A stretch of 17,792 nt of DNA, from NCBI GenBank assembly GCA_019236085.1, contig JAFAJR010000007.1, positions 1 through 17,792 on the forward strand, given 5' to 3'. How positions within the stretch are numbered: the first letter of the stretch is position 1; the number at the start of each line of letters is the position of its first letter. The notes under the pieces were generated by a model. That model was not told the origin of the DNA, did not search any database, and saw nothing but the letters and a program-made list of their open reading frames with translations. Made by a program: the position numbers and the translations under genes. The stretch is from Candidatus Dormiibacterota bacterium (GTDB lineage: Bacteria; Chloroflexota; Dormibacteria; Aeolococcales; Aeolococcaceae). Below, piece after piece: positions 1 through 7,412 of this stretch.

Positions 1-58
1 CGGCGGCTGCGCCGGCCACGGTCACCAGGGTCGGACGAGGCCGCCAGCCGAGCACCAT
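1..58 (-). CDS. 5' end of an unidentified gene running off the left edge
   Basis: A minus-strand reading frame opens at ATG 58 (or GTG 55) and stays open to the window edge. It encodes about 19 residues, beginning MVLGWRPRPTL and becoming Ala/Gly/Val-rich, so a secretory or membrane N-terminus is possible. A GGAGG ribosome-binding sequence lies at 66-62, 3 nt before the ATG and 6 nt before the GTG. The spacing favours the GTG. It is transcribed in the same direction as the thiolase upstream of it, with about 140 nt between them. Too little is visible to name a family. Confidence 0.45.
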   Translation of the reverse strand, partial: MVLGWRPRPTLVTVAGAAA

Positions 59-121
59 CAACCTCCAACGTACCATTGTTCGGCCCTCCAGGTCAGCGGG
101 CCATGCCGAATACAACGCCGG

Positions 122-139
122 GGAACCACTGCGGGTTCC
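122..139 (-). terminator. Weak hairpin downstream of the thiolase
   Basis: GGAACC (122-127) and GGTTCC (134-139) form a perfect 6-bp stem with a 6-nt loop, about 60 nt beyond the thiolase stop. There is no T-run on either strand. It could be a modest terminator or chance. The rest of 59-198 shows only the ribosome-binding site of the leftward gene. Confidence 0.22.
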
Positions 140-198
140 GGCCGGCATTCGGCTCCGGAATGGTACCGCGAGCCGCGTTGTGGGATCCAGCGCCCGGC

Positions 199-1365
199 CT
201 AGGTGAGTCGCTCGATGACCATCGCCATGCCCTGGCCGCCGCCGACGCACATCGTCTCCAGGCCCACCGTCTTGTCCAGCGTCTGCAGGTCGTTGATCAG
301 CGTGGTCAGGATGCGCGCGCCGGTCATTCCGAAGGGGTGCCCGAGTGCGATGGCACCACCGTGGGGATTGAAGCGGTCATCGAAGGGGTCGATGCCGATT
401 CCCCGCGCCGCCGGGATCACCTGGGCGGCGAACGCCTCGTTCAGTTCCACGACATCGACGTCGTCGATGCTCATGCCGGCGCGTTCCAGCGCCTGCCGCG
501 AGGCCTCGATAGGACCCAGTCCCATGTACTCCGGCGCCAGCGAGGTCAGCCCGGTGGAGACGATCCGCGCCAGAGGGGTGATGTCCAGCTCCCTGGCGCG
601 GGTGTCGGACATGACCACGACGGCGGCGGCGCCGTCGTTGAGCGGGCAGGAGTTGCCCGCAGTCACCGTGCCGTCCTCGCGAAACACCGGCTTGAGCCCG
701 GCAAGTGCTTCGAGCGAGGTACCGCGCCGGGGGCCGTCGTCGACAGTGAACGGTGCCTCGCCGTCGGGACGTGGCACGGGAATGATCTCCCGTTCGAAGA
801 AGCCCGAATCCTGGGCCGCCACCGCGCGTTCCTGGCTGCGCAGCGCGAAGCGGTCCTGCTCCTCGCGTGAGATCTCCTCCCGCCGGGCAACGTTCTCCGC
901 CGTCTGGCCCATGGCGATGTAGATGTCCGGGAAGCCCTCGGCGTTGCCCGGCTGAAGGCGCTCGTTCTGGCAGGTCGGGATGTCGCTGGTGCCATTGAGG
1001 AAGCGCGAGACGCACTCCACTCCCACGCTGAGGAACACGTCGCCCTCGCCGGCCCGTATGGCGTGCGCCGCCACCCGGGTGCTCTGCAGCGACGACGCGC
1101 AGTACCGGGTGATGGTGGTCCCCGGCACCTCGAGGCGGGCGAGGATGCTCACCACCCGCCCGAGGTTGAAGCCCTGCTCGCCGCCAGGAAGCCCGCAGCC
1201 GCAGATGAGGTCCTCGATCTCGTCGCGGTCGAGCTGCGGCACCTTGTCAAGCACGTTGGTGGCGATGTGGGCGGCGAGCTCGTCTGGCCGCACATTGACC
1301 AGCGATCCCTTCATCGCCCTCCCGATGGGTGAGCGCCCCGTGGCGACGATGACCGGTTCAGGCAT
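199..1365 (-). CDS. Thiolase (acetyl-CoA C-acyltransferase family)
   Basis: This 388-aa protein has the full length and landmarks of a thiolase, which cleaves 3-ketoacyl-CoA with CoA or runs the reverse condensation. The acylated cysteine is C89 in RYCASSLQ. The GHPFG loop carries H343, and the second catalytic cysteine is C373 in MCVGGGQG near the C-terminus. No signal peptide or membrane segment is seen, so it should be cytosolic. The ATG at 1365 has a GAGG about 11 nt upstream. A TTGAC-N6-GTCAA palindrome 25 nt before the start suggests local repression. Whether it is degradative (FadA-like) or biosynthetic (AtoB/PhaA-like) cannot be decided here; the absence of a fused or adjacent FadB gene leaves both open. 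The gene stands alone between a terminator hairpin and the leftward partial gene. Confidence 0.93.
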   Translation of the reverse strand: MPEPVIVATGRSPIGRAMKGSLVNVRPDELAAHIATNVLDKVPQLDRDEIEDLICGCGLPGGEQGFNLGRVVSILARLEVPGTTITRYCASSLQSTRVAAHAIRAGEGDVFLSVGVECVSRFLNGTSDIPTCQNERLQPGNAEGFPDIYIAMGQTAENVARREEISREEQDRFALRSQERAVAAQDSGFFEREIIPVPRPDGEAPFTVDDGPRRGTSLEALAGLKPVFREDGTVTAGNSCPLNDGAAAVVVMSDTRARELDITPLARIVSTGLTSLAPEYMGLGPIEASRQALERAGMSIDDVDVVELNEAFAAQVIPAARGIGIDPFDDRFNPHGGAIALGHPFGMTGARILTTLINDLQTLDKTVGLETMCVGGGQGMAMVIERLT

Positions 1366-1390
1366 TGGTCGGGCTACCTCGTGGCGGCTG

Positions 1391-1406
1391 TTGACGCTTA
1401 TGTCAA
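1391..1406. promoter_or_regulatory. Palindromic operator candidate upstream of the thiolase
   Basis: TTGAC (1391-1395) and GTCAA (1402-1406) form a 5+5 bp inverted repeat with a 6-nt centre. Read on the minus strand it also contains TTGACA, a consensus -35 hexamer. A symmetric 16-bp site of this kind is typical of a TetR- or GntR-type regulator binding over a promoter. The regulator is not identifiable in the window, and no good -10 is seen at standard spacing. Confidence 0.4.
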
Positions 1407-1432
1407 TTGTGCCGCCGCCGGCGCCGGGAACG

Positions 1433-1458
1433 GCGGGGACGGCACGCGCCGTCCCCGC
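1433..1458 (-). terminator. Strong GC hairpin terminator after the S53 peptidase
   Basis: Arms 1433-1443 and 1448-1458 give a perfect 11-bp GC-rich stem with a 4-nt loop, starting 9 nt beyond the peptidase stop codon. There is no U-tract, as often seen for actinobacterial hairpin terminators. It separates peptidase transcription from the thiolase promoter. Confidence 0.6.
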
Positions 1459-1467
1459 ACTCGCCCG

Positions 1468-2880
1468 TCAGTACTTGAAGTTGACCAGTGCCGGAATGAA
1501 CTCGGCTGCGTTGATCGTGCCCAGCCCGCTGGCCAGGTCGTATCCCACACCGGCGTACCAGCCGGTGACCGTCGTCAGTGCGTTGTTGTTGTGCGCGTCG
1601 TCGAACACCATGCCGTTGTTGCCCTTGGTGACATCAACGATGCCGTTGTCACCCCCGGCCGCTGCCATGGCGTAGAGGCGGTCGTTGATGAGCCCCAGGT
1701 CGCGGTGCGCCAGCTGGTCGGCGATGGCCACGATGCCCGCGAAGATCGGCGTCGCCTCGCTGGTTCCGGCGATCGGGTACCAGGACTGTCCGAGCGGCTG
1801 GAAGCTGCTGTACACGAGCACCGCGCCCTTCACCGACGCGCTCATCGAGATGTCTGGCACGCCGCGCGACTTGCCCACCCGGCCCGCGACCGAGTCCTGG
1901 AAGTCAGGACGCGAGAAGAAGATGGAGAGGCCGCCGCCGCCCGCGCAACAGGTGGTGGGGTCGGTGGGGCTGCCGCCGATGTTCTTGTTGAGGTCGTGCC
2001 AGACCACGTCGTGAGACACGCCCTCGGGATTGCCGCTGCTCTCAGGCACCACCTCGGTGCCGCCGACCGCGGTGACCAGCGTGTCTGAGTCGGGCCAGCT
2101 CGTGACCGGGTAGGGATAGCAGCAGCTGAGGTCGTCGTAATTGTCGGTGACGCCGTTGTCGCCCGAGGCGGCGAGAACTGTGACGTTGTGCGCGTGCGCA
2201 TTCTTGTACGCGCTGCGCAGGTCGAAGAGCGAATCCGCGCTGGGGAACGTTTCCTCGGTGGCGCCGAAGCTCTGCGAGATGACGTCGCCGAGGTGATGGT
2301 TGATCACGTAGTTCTCGGCTTCAACAATCTGCGGGAATCCGACCACGCCCTCGGTCTCGCTCACCGGTGTCTCCACCAGAAGGATGTTGGCCCCGGGGGC
2401 GATGCTGTGCGACCACTCCACGTCCAGGGTGGTCTCCTCGGCCCAGCCGACCATGTCGCTGTTGGTCGGGTCGAACGGCGGCACCGCCCCGGCCGGCTGG
2501 ATGATCGACAGCGCCGGGTTGGGCAGGCCGAACTCAGCGTCGAATGTTTGGAGGTCGCTCGCGATCGTCGGCGAGCCGAACGAGTCCACGATGATGATCG
2601 TCTTGCCCTTGCCGGTCAGTCCCTGCTTGTAGAGCGTGGGCAGGTGATAGTGGTCCTCGATCTGCTGTGGCGAGTAGCAGGCGATGTCGAACTGCGCCAG
2701 GCACTCGGCCGAAGTGGGTGCCTGCCGGCTGCGGTCGTTGACCATCACGTGGCCGGTGACGGCGGGAATCGGCTTCACCGTGGCCAGCGCCGGCGCTCCG
2801 CCGGCAAACACCGAGGCCGCGGCGACCGAGACCGCGCCCAGCGCGACCGCTGTACGCCCGGCTGCCTTACGTCCGTGCAT
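1468..2880 (-). CDS. Secreted S53 family (sedolisin/kumamolisin-like) serine peptidase
   Basis: This is a 470-aa exported endopeptidase of the S53 family, whose members are acid-active serine-carboxyl proteases. The N-terminus has a basic start, a hydrophobic stretch and an AxA site (APALA), predicting signal-peptidase cleavage near residue 33. The catalytic Glu/Asp pair is E149 and D153 in the WAEETTLDVEW segment, with the correct spacing of four. The oxyanion Asp is D241 in ASGDNG, and the nucleophile is S374 in AGTSEATP. The C-terminal GYDLASGLG carries the usual calcium-site Asp. I chose ATG 2880 because GGGAGG (2894-2889) lies 8 nt upstream; the in-frame GTG at 2889 overlaps that site. 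Only about 50 residues separate the signal peptide from the core, far less than the large activation propeptide of typical members. It is a single-gene unit with its own promoter and terminator. Confidence 0.92.
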   Translation of the reverse strand: MHGRKAAGRTAVALGAVSVAAASVFAGGAPALATVKPIPAVTGHVMVNDRSRQAPTSAECLAQFDIACYSPQQIEDHYHLPTLYKQGLTGKGKTIIIVDSFGSPTIASDLQTFDAEFGLPNPALSIIQPAGAVPPFDPTNSDMVGWAEETTLDVEWSHSIAPGANILLVETPVSETEGVVGFPQIVEAENYVINHHLGDVISQSFGATEETFPSADSLFDLRSAYKNAHAHNVTVLAASGDNGVTDNYDDLSCCYPYPVTSWPDSDTLVTAVGGTEVVPESSGNPEGVSHDVVWHDLNKNIGGSPTDPTTCCAGGGGLSIFFSRPDFQDSVAGRVGKSRGVPDISMSASVKGAVLVYSSFQPLGQSWYPIAGTSEATPIFAGIVAIADQLAHRDLGLINDRLYAMAAAGGDNGIVDVTKGNNGMVFDDAHNNNALTTVTGWYAGVGYDLASGLGTINAAEFIPALVNFKY

Positions 2881-2940
2881 TGCGAACACCTCCCGAAACT
2901 TCCCAAAGTCCCTCCCGGCTGATTCCGGTCAGGCGAGGGA

Positions 2941-2970
2941 AGACTAGGTGTCCGGTCATACGCTCGTCAA
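2941..2970 (-). promoter_or_regulatory. Promoter candidate for the S53 peptidase
   Basis: Reading leftward, TTGACG (2970-2965) and TAGTCT (2946-2941) are separated by 18 nt. They match -35 and -10 boxes and would start an RNA about 55 nt before the ATG, leaving room for the GGGAGG ribosome-binding site. Confidence 0.45.
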
Positions 2971-3012
2971 ACGCCAAGCGGAGCCAACGCACCAAACGAT
3001 GGGCACGGCGGG

Positions 3013-3033
3013 GTGCGCGCGGCGCACTATCCT
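3013..3033 (+). promoter_or_regulatory. Palindrome plus -10 box upstream of the SDR fusion
   Basis: GTGCGC (3013-3018) and GCGCAC (3022-3027) form a perfect inverted repeat around a 3-nt centre. It abuts a TATCCT -10-like hexamer at 3028-3033. An RNA starting near 3040 would have a leader of about 30 nt containing AGGAGG at 3059-3064. No clear -35 is seen. The palindrome could be an operator. Confidence 0.35.
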
Positions 3034-3069
3034 CTGGCCGCGCGTTTGGGCGAGGCGCAGGAGGACGGC

Positions 3070-5055
3070 GTGGACTACTTCGTGACAGGAGCGACCGGCT
3101 TCATCGGACGGCAGCTGGTACCGCTGCTGCTCCGCCGCGAGGGCACTGTCTACGCGCTGGTCCGTCCCGGGTCGTCGGCTCGCTTTGCGGCCCTCCGCGA
3201 GGCGATGGATCCGGGCGGCAAGCGGCTGGTCGCTGTCAGCGGCGACGTGGGACGCGAGGGGCTCGGCGTGGCCGAGGCGGAGCGCGAGAAGCTGCGAGGC
3301 GCCACCGTCTTCCATCTCGCGGCGGTGTACGACCTGCTGGCCACCGATGCCGACGCCGAGCGGGCCAACGTCGACGGCACCAGGAACGTTGTCAGCTTCG
3401 CCGGCGACATCGGGGCGGAGCGCCTGCACCACGCCAGCTCCATCGCTGTGGCCGGCCGTTTCCGCGGCAGCTTCACCGAGGCCATGTTCGATGAGGGCCA
3501 GGAGCTGGATCACTCCTACTTTCGTACCAAGTGGGAGGCCGAGCGCATCGTGCGCGAGGAGTGCCGGGTGCCCTGGCGTGTGTACCGGCCCGGTGTCGTG
3601 ATCGGCTCGTCGCAGACCGGTGAGGCCGACCGCGTCGACGGTCCCTACTACGCCTTCAAGCTCATCCAACAGATGCGCGACAGCTTCCCCCAGTGGATGC
3701 CGTTCATCGGCCCCGAGGGAGGACCGCTCAACGTGGTTCCGGTCGACTTTGTCGCAAAGGCGATCGACCACATCGCACACAGGGCAGGGCTCGACTCTCG
3801 GGCGTTCCACATCGTCGATCCCGCGCCGCTGTCGCTGGGCGACACGTTGAACACGTTCTGCCGTGCGGCGCACGCCCCGGAGTTCGCCCTGCGCTTCGAC
3901 CGGCGCATGGCGCGCATGCTGCCGGCACCCGCGCTCGGCGCCATCTCGCAGCTGCCGGCCCTGCGGCGGATGTGGCAGCAGACCCTCGACCGGCTGGGCA
4001 TCCCCGAAACGGCGCTTCGCTACATGGACTACCCCGCGACGTTTGACGCCACCGAGACGCAGCGTGAGCTGGAGGGAAGCGGTGTGGTCTGCCCGCCGCT
4101 GCACGACTACGCCTGGAAGGTGTGGGACTACTGGGAGCGCCACCTCGACCCGGAGCTGCCGACCCTCGGCAACCTGCGCCGCCTGCTCGACGGCAAGGTG
4201 GTGCTGATCACCGGCGCCTCGAGCGGCATCGGCGGTGCCGTGGCCAGGCACCTGGCGCCGTCCGGCGCGGTGATCGTCGGCGTGGCGCGCAGCGCCGACA
4301 AGCTCGCCGAGATGGAGACCGAGGTGCGCGGCAAGGGTGGACGCGCCTTCACCTATTCGGCAGACCTCAGCGACCCCGACGCGTGTGCCGCGCTGGTGCG
4401 GCGGATCACCGAGGACCACGGCCGCATCGACGTGCTGATCAACAACGCCGGGCGTTCGATACGGCGCTCCGTACTCGCGTCGCTCGACCGGTTTCACGAC
4501 TTCGAGCGCACCATGCGCCTCAACTATTTCGGTGCCGTGGCGCTGATCCTCGCTGTGATCCCGGGGATGAGGGAACGCAAGGACGGGCACATCATCAACA
4601 TCTCGTCGATCGGCGCCCAGGCATATCCGCCACGGTTCGCCGCCTACGTGGCGAGCAAGAACGCGCTGGATGCCTTCTCGCGCTGCTTCGAACCGGAGGT
4701 GGCCGCGGACGGCATCGCCATCACCACTATCCACATGCCGCTGGTGCGCACGCCGATGATCGAACCCACGGGCCTCTATCGCAACTTTCCCACCATCAGC
4801 TCAGACGAAGCGGCGGAGATGGTGGTGGAGGCGCTGATCAAACGGCCACACGAGGTGTCGACACGGGTGGGCAAGTTCGGCGAATTGGTGAGCGCGGTGT
4901 CACCGACGCTGCATCAGCTGGTCATGGCAGGCGCATACCACCTGCTGCCGGACAGCACCAGGCGCGAGGCAGGCAAGGAGGACGCCGACGAGGAGCAGCC
5001 GGTGTCGCCCGAGGCGTACGCGCTCGGCATGCTCATGCGCGGCATCCACCTCTGA
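3070..5055 (+). CDS. Two-domain SDR oxidoreductase, probable acyl-CoA/acyl reductase
   Basis: This 661-aa protein fuses two Rossmann reductases. The N-terminal extended-SDR half has TGATGFIG at 6-13 and Y150/K154 in SYFRTK, like NAD-dependent epimerase or male-sterility reductases. The C-terminal classical SDR has TGASSGIG at 381-388, NNAG at 458-461, and the catalytic S513, Y526 and K530 (YVASK). This layout and length match mycobacterial AcrA1-type proteins, annotated as multifunctional with fatty-acyl-CoA reductase activity, and the C-terminal half resembles Acr1-like reductases. A role in making aldehydes or alcohols from fatty acyl-CoA is inferred. The GTG start at 3070 sits 5 nt after a perfect AGGAGG; the upstream in-frame GTG at 3013 lies inside the promoter palindrome and lacks support. 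Its last 23 bp overlap the convergent BKACE gene. Confidence 0.88.
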   Translation: MDYFVTGATGFIGRQLVPLLLRREGTVYALVRPGSSARFAALREAMDPGGKRLVAVSGDVGREGLGVAEAEREKLRGATVFHLAAVYDLLATDADAERANVDGTRNVVSFAGDIGAERLHHASSIAVAGRFRGSFTEAMFDEGQELDHSYFRTKWEAERIVREECRVPWRVYRPGVVIGSSQTGEADRVDGPYYAFKLIQQMRDSFPQWMPFIGPEGGPLNVVPVDFVAKAIDHIAHRAGLDSRAFHIVDPAPLSLGDTLNTFCRAAHAPEFALRFDRRMARMLPAPALGAISQLPALRRMWQQTLDRLGIPETALRYMDYPATFDATETQRELEGSGVVCPPLHDYAWKVWDYWERHLDPELPTLGNLRRLLDGKVVLITGASSGIGGAVARHLAPSGAVIVGVARSADKLAEMETEVRGKGGRAFTYSADLSDPDACAALVRRITEDHGRIDVLINNAGRSIRRSVLASLDRFHDFERTMRLNYFGAVALILAVIPGMRERKDGHIINISSIGAQAYPPRFAAYVASKNALDAFSRCFEPEVAADGIAITTIHMPLVRTPMIEPTGLYRNFPTISSDEAAEMVVEALIKRPHEVSTRVGKFGELVSAVSPTLHQLVMAGAYHLLPDSTRREAGKEDADEEQPVSPEAYALGMLMRGIHL

Positions 5056-5770
5056 GCCTCCGCCTGGCCACCTCCGTCACGAGCGCGGCGTTGCCGGCCA
5101 CGAGACAGCCGTCTCGGTCGACCAGCGTGTCCTCCAGGCCGATGCGCACGTCGATCCCCTGAGCGATCGCGGCGTCGATGACAGCCCAGGTCGCCACGTC
5201 CTCGCCGTGATGCAGCCGCGCCGCCTGCACATTCGCGGCGGTGAGCACGTCTTCGATCGCAGCTGCACGTCGCACCGCTTCGCCCGGTACGGCGCAGTCC
5301 TGAATCTCGACCAGCACACGGGTGCAGGCTGCGTCGAGCCCCTCAGTGACTAGCAGCCGTGCGTCGTCAACGGTCCACACGCCGGCTTCGACTCCCATGC
5401 CGAGCGCGGTGAGCAGTTCGATCACACGAAGCGCGCCTGTCTCGTGCAGGTTGACCGATGCGAGATCCGGTCCGTCGCGCCAGCCCTGGATCAAGCGCAG
5501 TCGCTGCTCGAGTTCGGGCTCGATCCAGGCGGCGGTGGTGACGCTTATCGGCACCCCGGGCGCGGCGTCGCGGAGTGCGGAACACCACGCTGCCACGTCG
5601 GCGGGATGCAGTGACTCGGCGCTGTCGGAGTTGCGCGGATGCACGTGCACTGCAGCGGCTCCTGCCGCGACGCACGCCGAGAGGTCCACAGCAGCCTCAG
5701 CGGTTGTGAGCGGCAATCGCTCGTGGGAGCCGGCTGCACGGCTGCCGTTGAGACAGACCTGGATGAGCAT
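5033..5770 (-). CDS. DUF849 / BKACE family beta-keto acid cleavage enzyme
   Basis: This 245-aa TIM-barrel enzyme belongs to the family of 3-keto-5-aminohexanoate cleavage enzyme (Kce). Family members condense a beta-keto acid with acetyl-CoA to give acetoacetate and a new acyl-CoA. The zinc-binding HxH is VHVHPR (H42, H44), followed by SVTTAAW, SVNLHE and the late GLEDT with E213, the likely acidic metal ligand. It is shorter than the usual 270-310 residues. The ATG at 5770 is chosen because homology-like sequence begins at MLIQVCLNG; there is no clear ribosome-binding site. It is the last gene of the hisN-hydroxylase-BKACE operon, 22 nt after the hydroxylase stop, and probably relies on read-through. 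The substrate is unknown, since BKACE members vary widely. Confidence 0.85.
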   Translation of the reverse strand: MLIQVCLNGSRAAGSHERLPLTTAEAAVDLSACVAAGAAAVHVHPRNSDSAESLHPADVAAWCSALRDAAPGVPISVTTAAWIEPELEQRLRLIQGWRDGPDLASVNLHETGALRVIELLTALGMGVEAGVWTVDDARLLVTEGLDAACTRVLVEIQDCAVPGEAVRRAAAIEDVLTAANVQAARLHHGEDVATWAVIDAAIAQGIDVRIGLEDTLVDRDGCLVAGNAALVTEVARRRLRGGCRA

Positions 5771-5792
5771 CGCTGTGTCGCCGTGACGGTGG

Positions 5793-6509
5793 TCAGACGG
5801 CGGCGGGTCTGAGGAGCGCGTTCTCGTCGTCGACGCCCAGGGTGCGTGCCGTGGGCGACTGCGCCACCGTGTCCTTGCGCGGGTTGGTTCGCAGCACCAC
5901 GTCACCCAGCGGGTTGGTGACGCCGAACCAGTACTGCTCGTTCTTGTAGTGATGCAGGATGTGGTTGCGCCACACCACCCGGAACACGGCGGTCCGCGGG
6001 ATGTACGGCGAGTGGATCAGATAGTGCGTCCACTCGTACGCGAAGAGGAAGAGTGTGGTGGTGGCGAACACGGTGAGCTTCATCGGCCATTGAGGCGCCG
6101 CGAAGTAGGCGATGGCTGCAAGACTGGCGACGAGGCCGGCGAGCACCGGCAGTGGGACGAACACGAGAGGGACGTTGCGCGGGTCGCGGTGGTGCATGCG
6201 ATGCCGCCGCGCGAATAGCGGGTCGATTCGGCGTCCGAACACGTTCCGTGGCTTCATGTGCAGCCCGAACACATGCAGCACCCACTCGACAAACGGCTGC
6301 AGCAGCAGGATCCCGAAGAACACCACGAGGTCCACCCACGTCCATCGACCCAGCACGATGCGCGCCGCTACAGCGCCTGTGGCAATCACCGCCATGATGC
6401 GCGGGCTGCCATGGCGAAAGAAGGGCCGGCCCATCGCCGCAAGCGTGAGCCGCTTCGTTCCGGACGCGGATCCCCTTCGCTGCACCGGGCGCGCCGCCGC
6501 GCTGTCCAT
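5793..6509 (-). CDS. Fatty acid hydroxylase / sterol desaturase superfamily membrane protein
   Basis: This 238-aa integral membrane di-iron enzyme candidate carries the histidine clusters of the superfamily: H79-x4-H84, H103-x2-H106-H107 (RRHRMHH), H162-x3-H166 (THYLIH) and H183-x2-H186-H187 (NHILHH). Hydrophobic segments near 38-54, 59-80, 114-137 and 144-160 alternate with them. Such enzymes hydroxylate or desaturate lipids, carotenoids or sterols using O2. The substrate cannot be read from sequence. I chose ATG 6509 rather than the adjoining GTG 6512 because a TACACT -10 hexamer ends 7 nt before the ATG, suggesting a leaderless internal promoter. The C-terminal tail of about 35 residues is hydrophilic. 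It sits between hisN and the BKACE gene with gaps of about 25 and 22 nt. Confidence 0.85.
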   Translation of the reverse strand: MDSAAARPVQRRGSASGTKRLTLAAMGRPFFRHGSPRIMAVIATGAVAARIVLGRWTWVDLVVFFGILLLQPFVEWVLHVFGLHMKPRNVFGRRIDPLFARRHRMHHRDPRNVPLVFVPLPVLAGLVASLAAIAYFAAPQWPMKLTVFATTTLFLFAYEWTHYLIHSPYIPRTAVFRVVWRNHILHHYKNEQYWFGVTNPLGDVVLRTNPRKDTVAQSPTARTLGVDDENALLRPAAV

Positions 6510-6516
6510 CACGCAG

Positions 6517-6522
6517 AGTGTA
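6517..6522 (-). promoter_or_regulatory. Internal -10 box for the membrane hydroxylase
   Basis: TACACT on the minus strand fits TAnnnT and ends 7 nt before ATG 6509, in the short hisN-hydroxylase gap. It would give a leaderless RNA for the last two genes of the operon. No convincing -35 is present. Confidence 0.35.
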
Positions 6523-6534
6523 GCTCCACCCGCA

Positions 6535-7299
6535 TCAGACGACTCCGGCGGCTTGCAGCACCGAATCGTGCAGCAATCCGTTGCTGGATATGCCGGTACC
6601 GCCCAGCACGGCGTCGTCGCCGCTGCGGTCGGTGAAGCGGCCGCCCGCCTCCTCGACGATGAGCGACAGCGCGGCGAAGTCCCACACGTTTGCCCGCGAT
6701 GTCCAGCCGATGTCTGCGGTGCCGCGGGCGACCATGAGGTGCGTCAACGAGTTGCCCACACCACGTGCGTCCCAGCACCGAGCCACAAGCTCGGTGAATC
6801 TGTCGATCTGTCCGGTGCGAACGAAGCCACGCACCGAGGTGTGCGCGATCATCGCCTCCTCCACCCGCGCGATCCTTGAGACGCTGATCCGCCGTCCATT
6901 GAGATGCGCTCCCTGACCGCGAATCGCGTGGTACCGCAGGCGCATGGCCGGCGCCGAGGCCACCGCGAGCTGGGTCTCGCCGTCGCGGCGGAGCGCGATG
7001 AGGATCGCCCAGGTCTCGTTGCCCCTGACAAAGCTGCGTGTGCCGTCGATGGGGTCGATGACCCACTGCCATCCCGCCGCGCCGCGCTCGCCGCCGAACT
7101 CCTCACCCAGAACCACGTGAGAGGGCCGGTCACGCTCGACCCGCTCGCGGATCCGCTCTTCGATGGCCCGGTCCACCGCGGTCACGGGGCTGAGGTCAGC
7201 CTTGGTGTCGACACGCAGGTCGTGAGCCCTGAAGCCCGCCATGGCGATGCGGTCGGCGTCGTCGGCGAGCTCCTGAGCCAGCAGCAGGTCGTCGGTCAT
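6535..7299 (-). CDS. hisN: Histidinol-phosphatase, inositol monophosphatase family
   Basis: This 254-aa member of the Mg-dependent IMPase family probably dephosphorylates histidinol phosphate in histidine synthesis. The metal-binding motifs are GEEFGG (E66, E67), DPIDGT at 82-87 and the late VWD (D207). The N-terminal segment LRVDTKADLSPVTAVDRA and the FVRG segment after DPIDGT look very like mycobacterial HisN, which is why that assignment is preferred over a general inositol-1-phosphatase. The ATG at 7299 is preceded by a TAAGCT -10-like hexamer 7 nt upstream and no ribosome-binding site, consistent with leaderless translation. It is the first gene of a minus-strand operon with the hydroxylase and BKACE genes. 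No other his genes are present, so it is uncoupled from a histidine operon, as is common in actinobacteria. Confidence 0.88.
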   Translation of the reverse strand: MTDDLLLAQELADDADRIAMAGFRAHDLRVDTKADLSPVTAVDRAIEERIRERVERDRPSHVVLGEEFGGERGAAGWQWVIDPIDGTRSFVRGNETWAILIALRRDGETQLAVASAPAMRLRYHAIRGQGAHLNGRRISVSRIARVEEAMIAHTSVRGFVRTGQIDRFTELVARCWDARGVGNSLTHLMVARGTADIGWTSRANVWDFAALSLIVEEAGGRFTDRSGDDAVLGGTGISSNGLLHDSVLQAAGVV

Positions 7300-7306
7300 C
7301 GAGCCG

Positions 7307-7312
7307 AGCTTA
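7307..7312 (-). promoter_or_regulatory. -10-like box for leaderless hisN
   Basis: TAAGCT on the minus strand fits TAnnnT and ends 7 nt before the hisN ATG. There is no ribosome-binding site in the gap. No -35 is recognisable, so this stands on position alone. Confidence 0.3.
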
Positions 7313-7350
7313 GTCGAGCCCTCGGGAGCGCCAGCGCGGCGGAGTGGGCG

Positions 7351-7356
7351 TAGCCT
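7351..7356 (+). promoter_or_regulatory. -10-like box for the oxygenase/hydrolase pair
   Basis: TAGCCT fits TAnnnT and lies 56 nt before the ATG at 7413. The leader would include the ribosome-binding sequence AGAGAGG at 7398-7404, 8 nt from the start. No -35 is clear. Confidence 0.3.
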
Positions 7357-7412
7357 TAGGGCGCGGCAGGGCATCGTGCCCGGCGAACACGACACGCAGA
7401 GAGGTATCCCCC

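Noticed and set aside
2881..2889. GTG 2889 as the S53 peptidase start
   Set aside because: The GGGAGG ribosome-binding sequence overlaps this codon, while ATG 2880 lies 8 nt behind it and still leaves a normal signal peptide.
2956..4734. A minus-strand open frame of 592 codons opposite the SDR fusion gene
   Set aside because: It is antisense to a gene with two complete sets of SDR motifs. Its translation is rich in His, Arg, Gly and Val with no recognisable domain, as expected from the complementary frame of GC-rich coding DNA.
4122..5162. A 346-codon plus-strand frame overlapping the second half of the SDR fusion
   Set aside because: It is a shadow frame rich in Arg, Gly and His; the SDR frame has the catalytic motifs.
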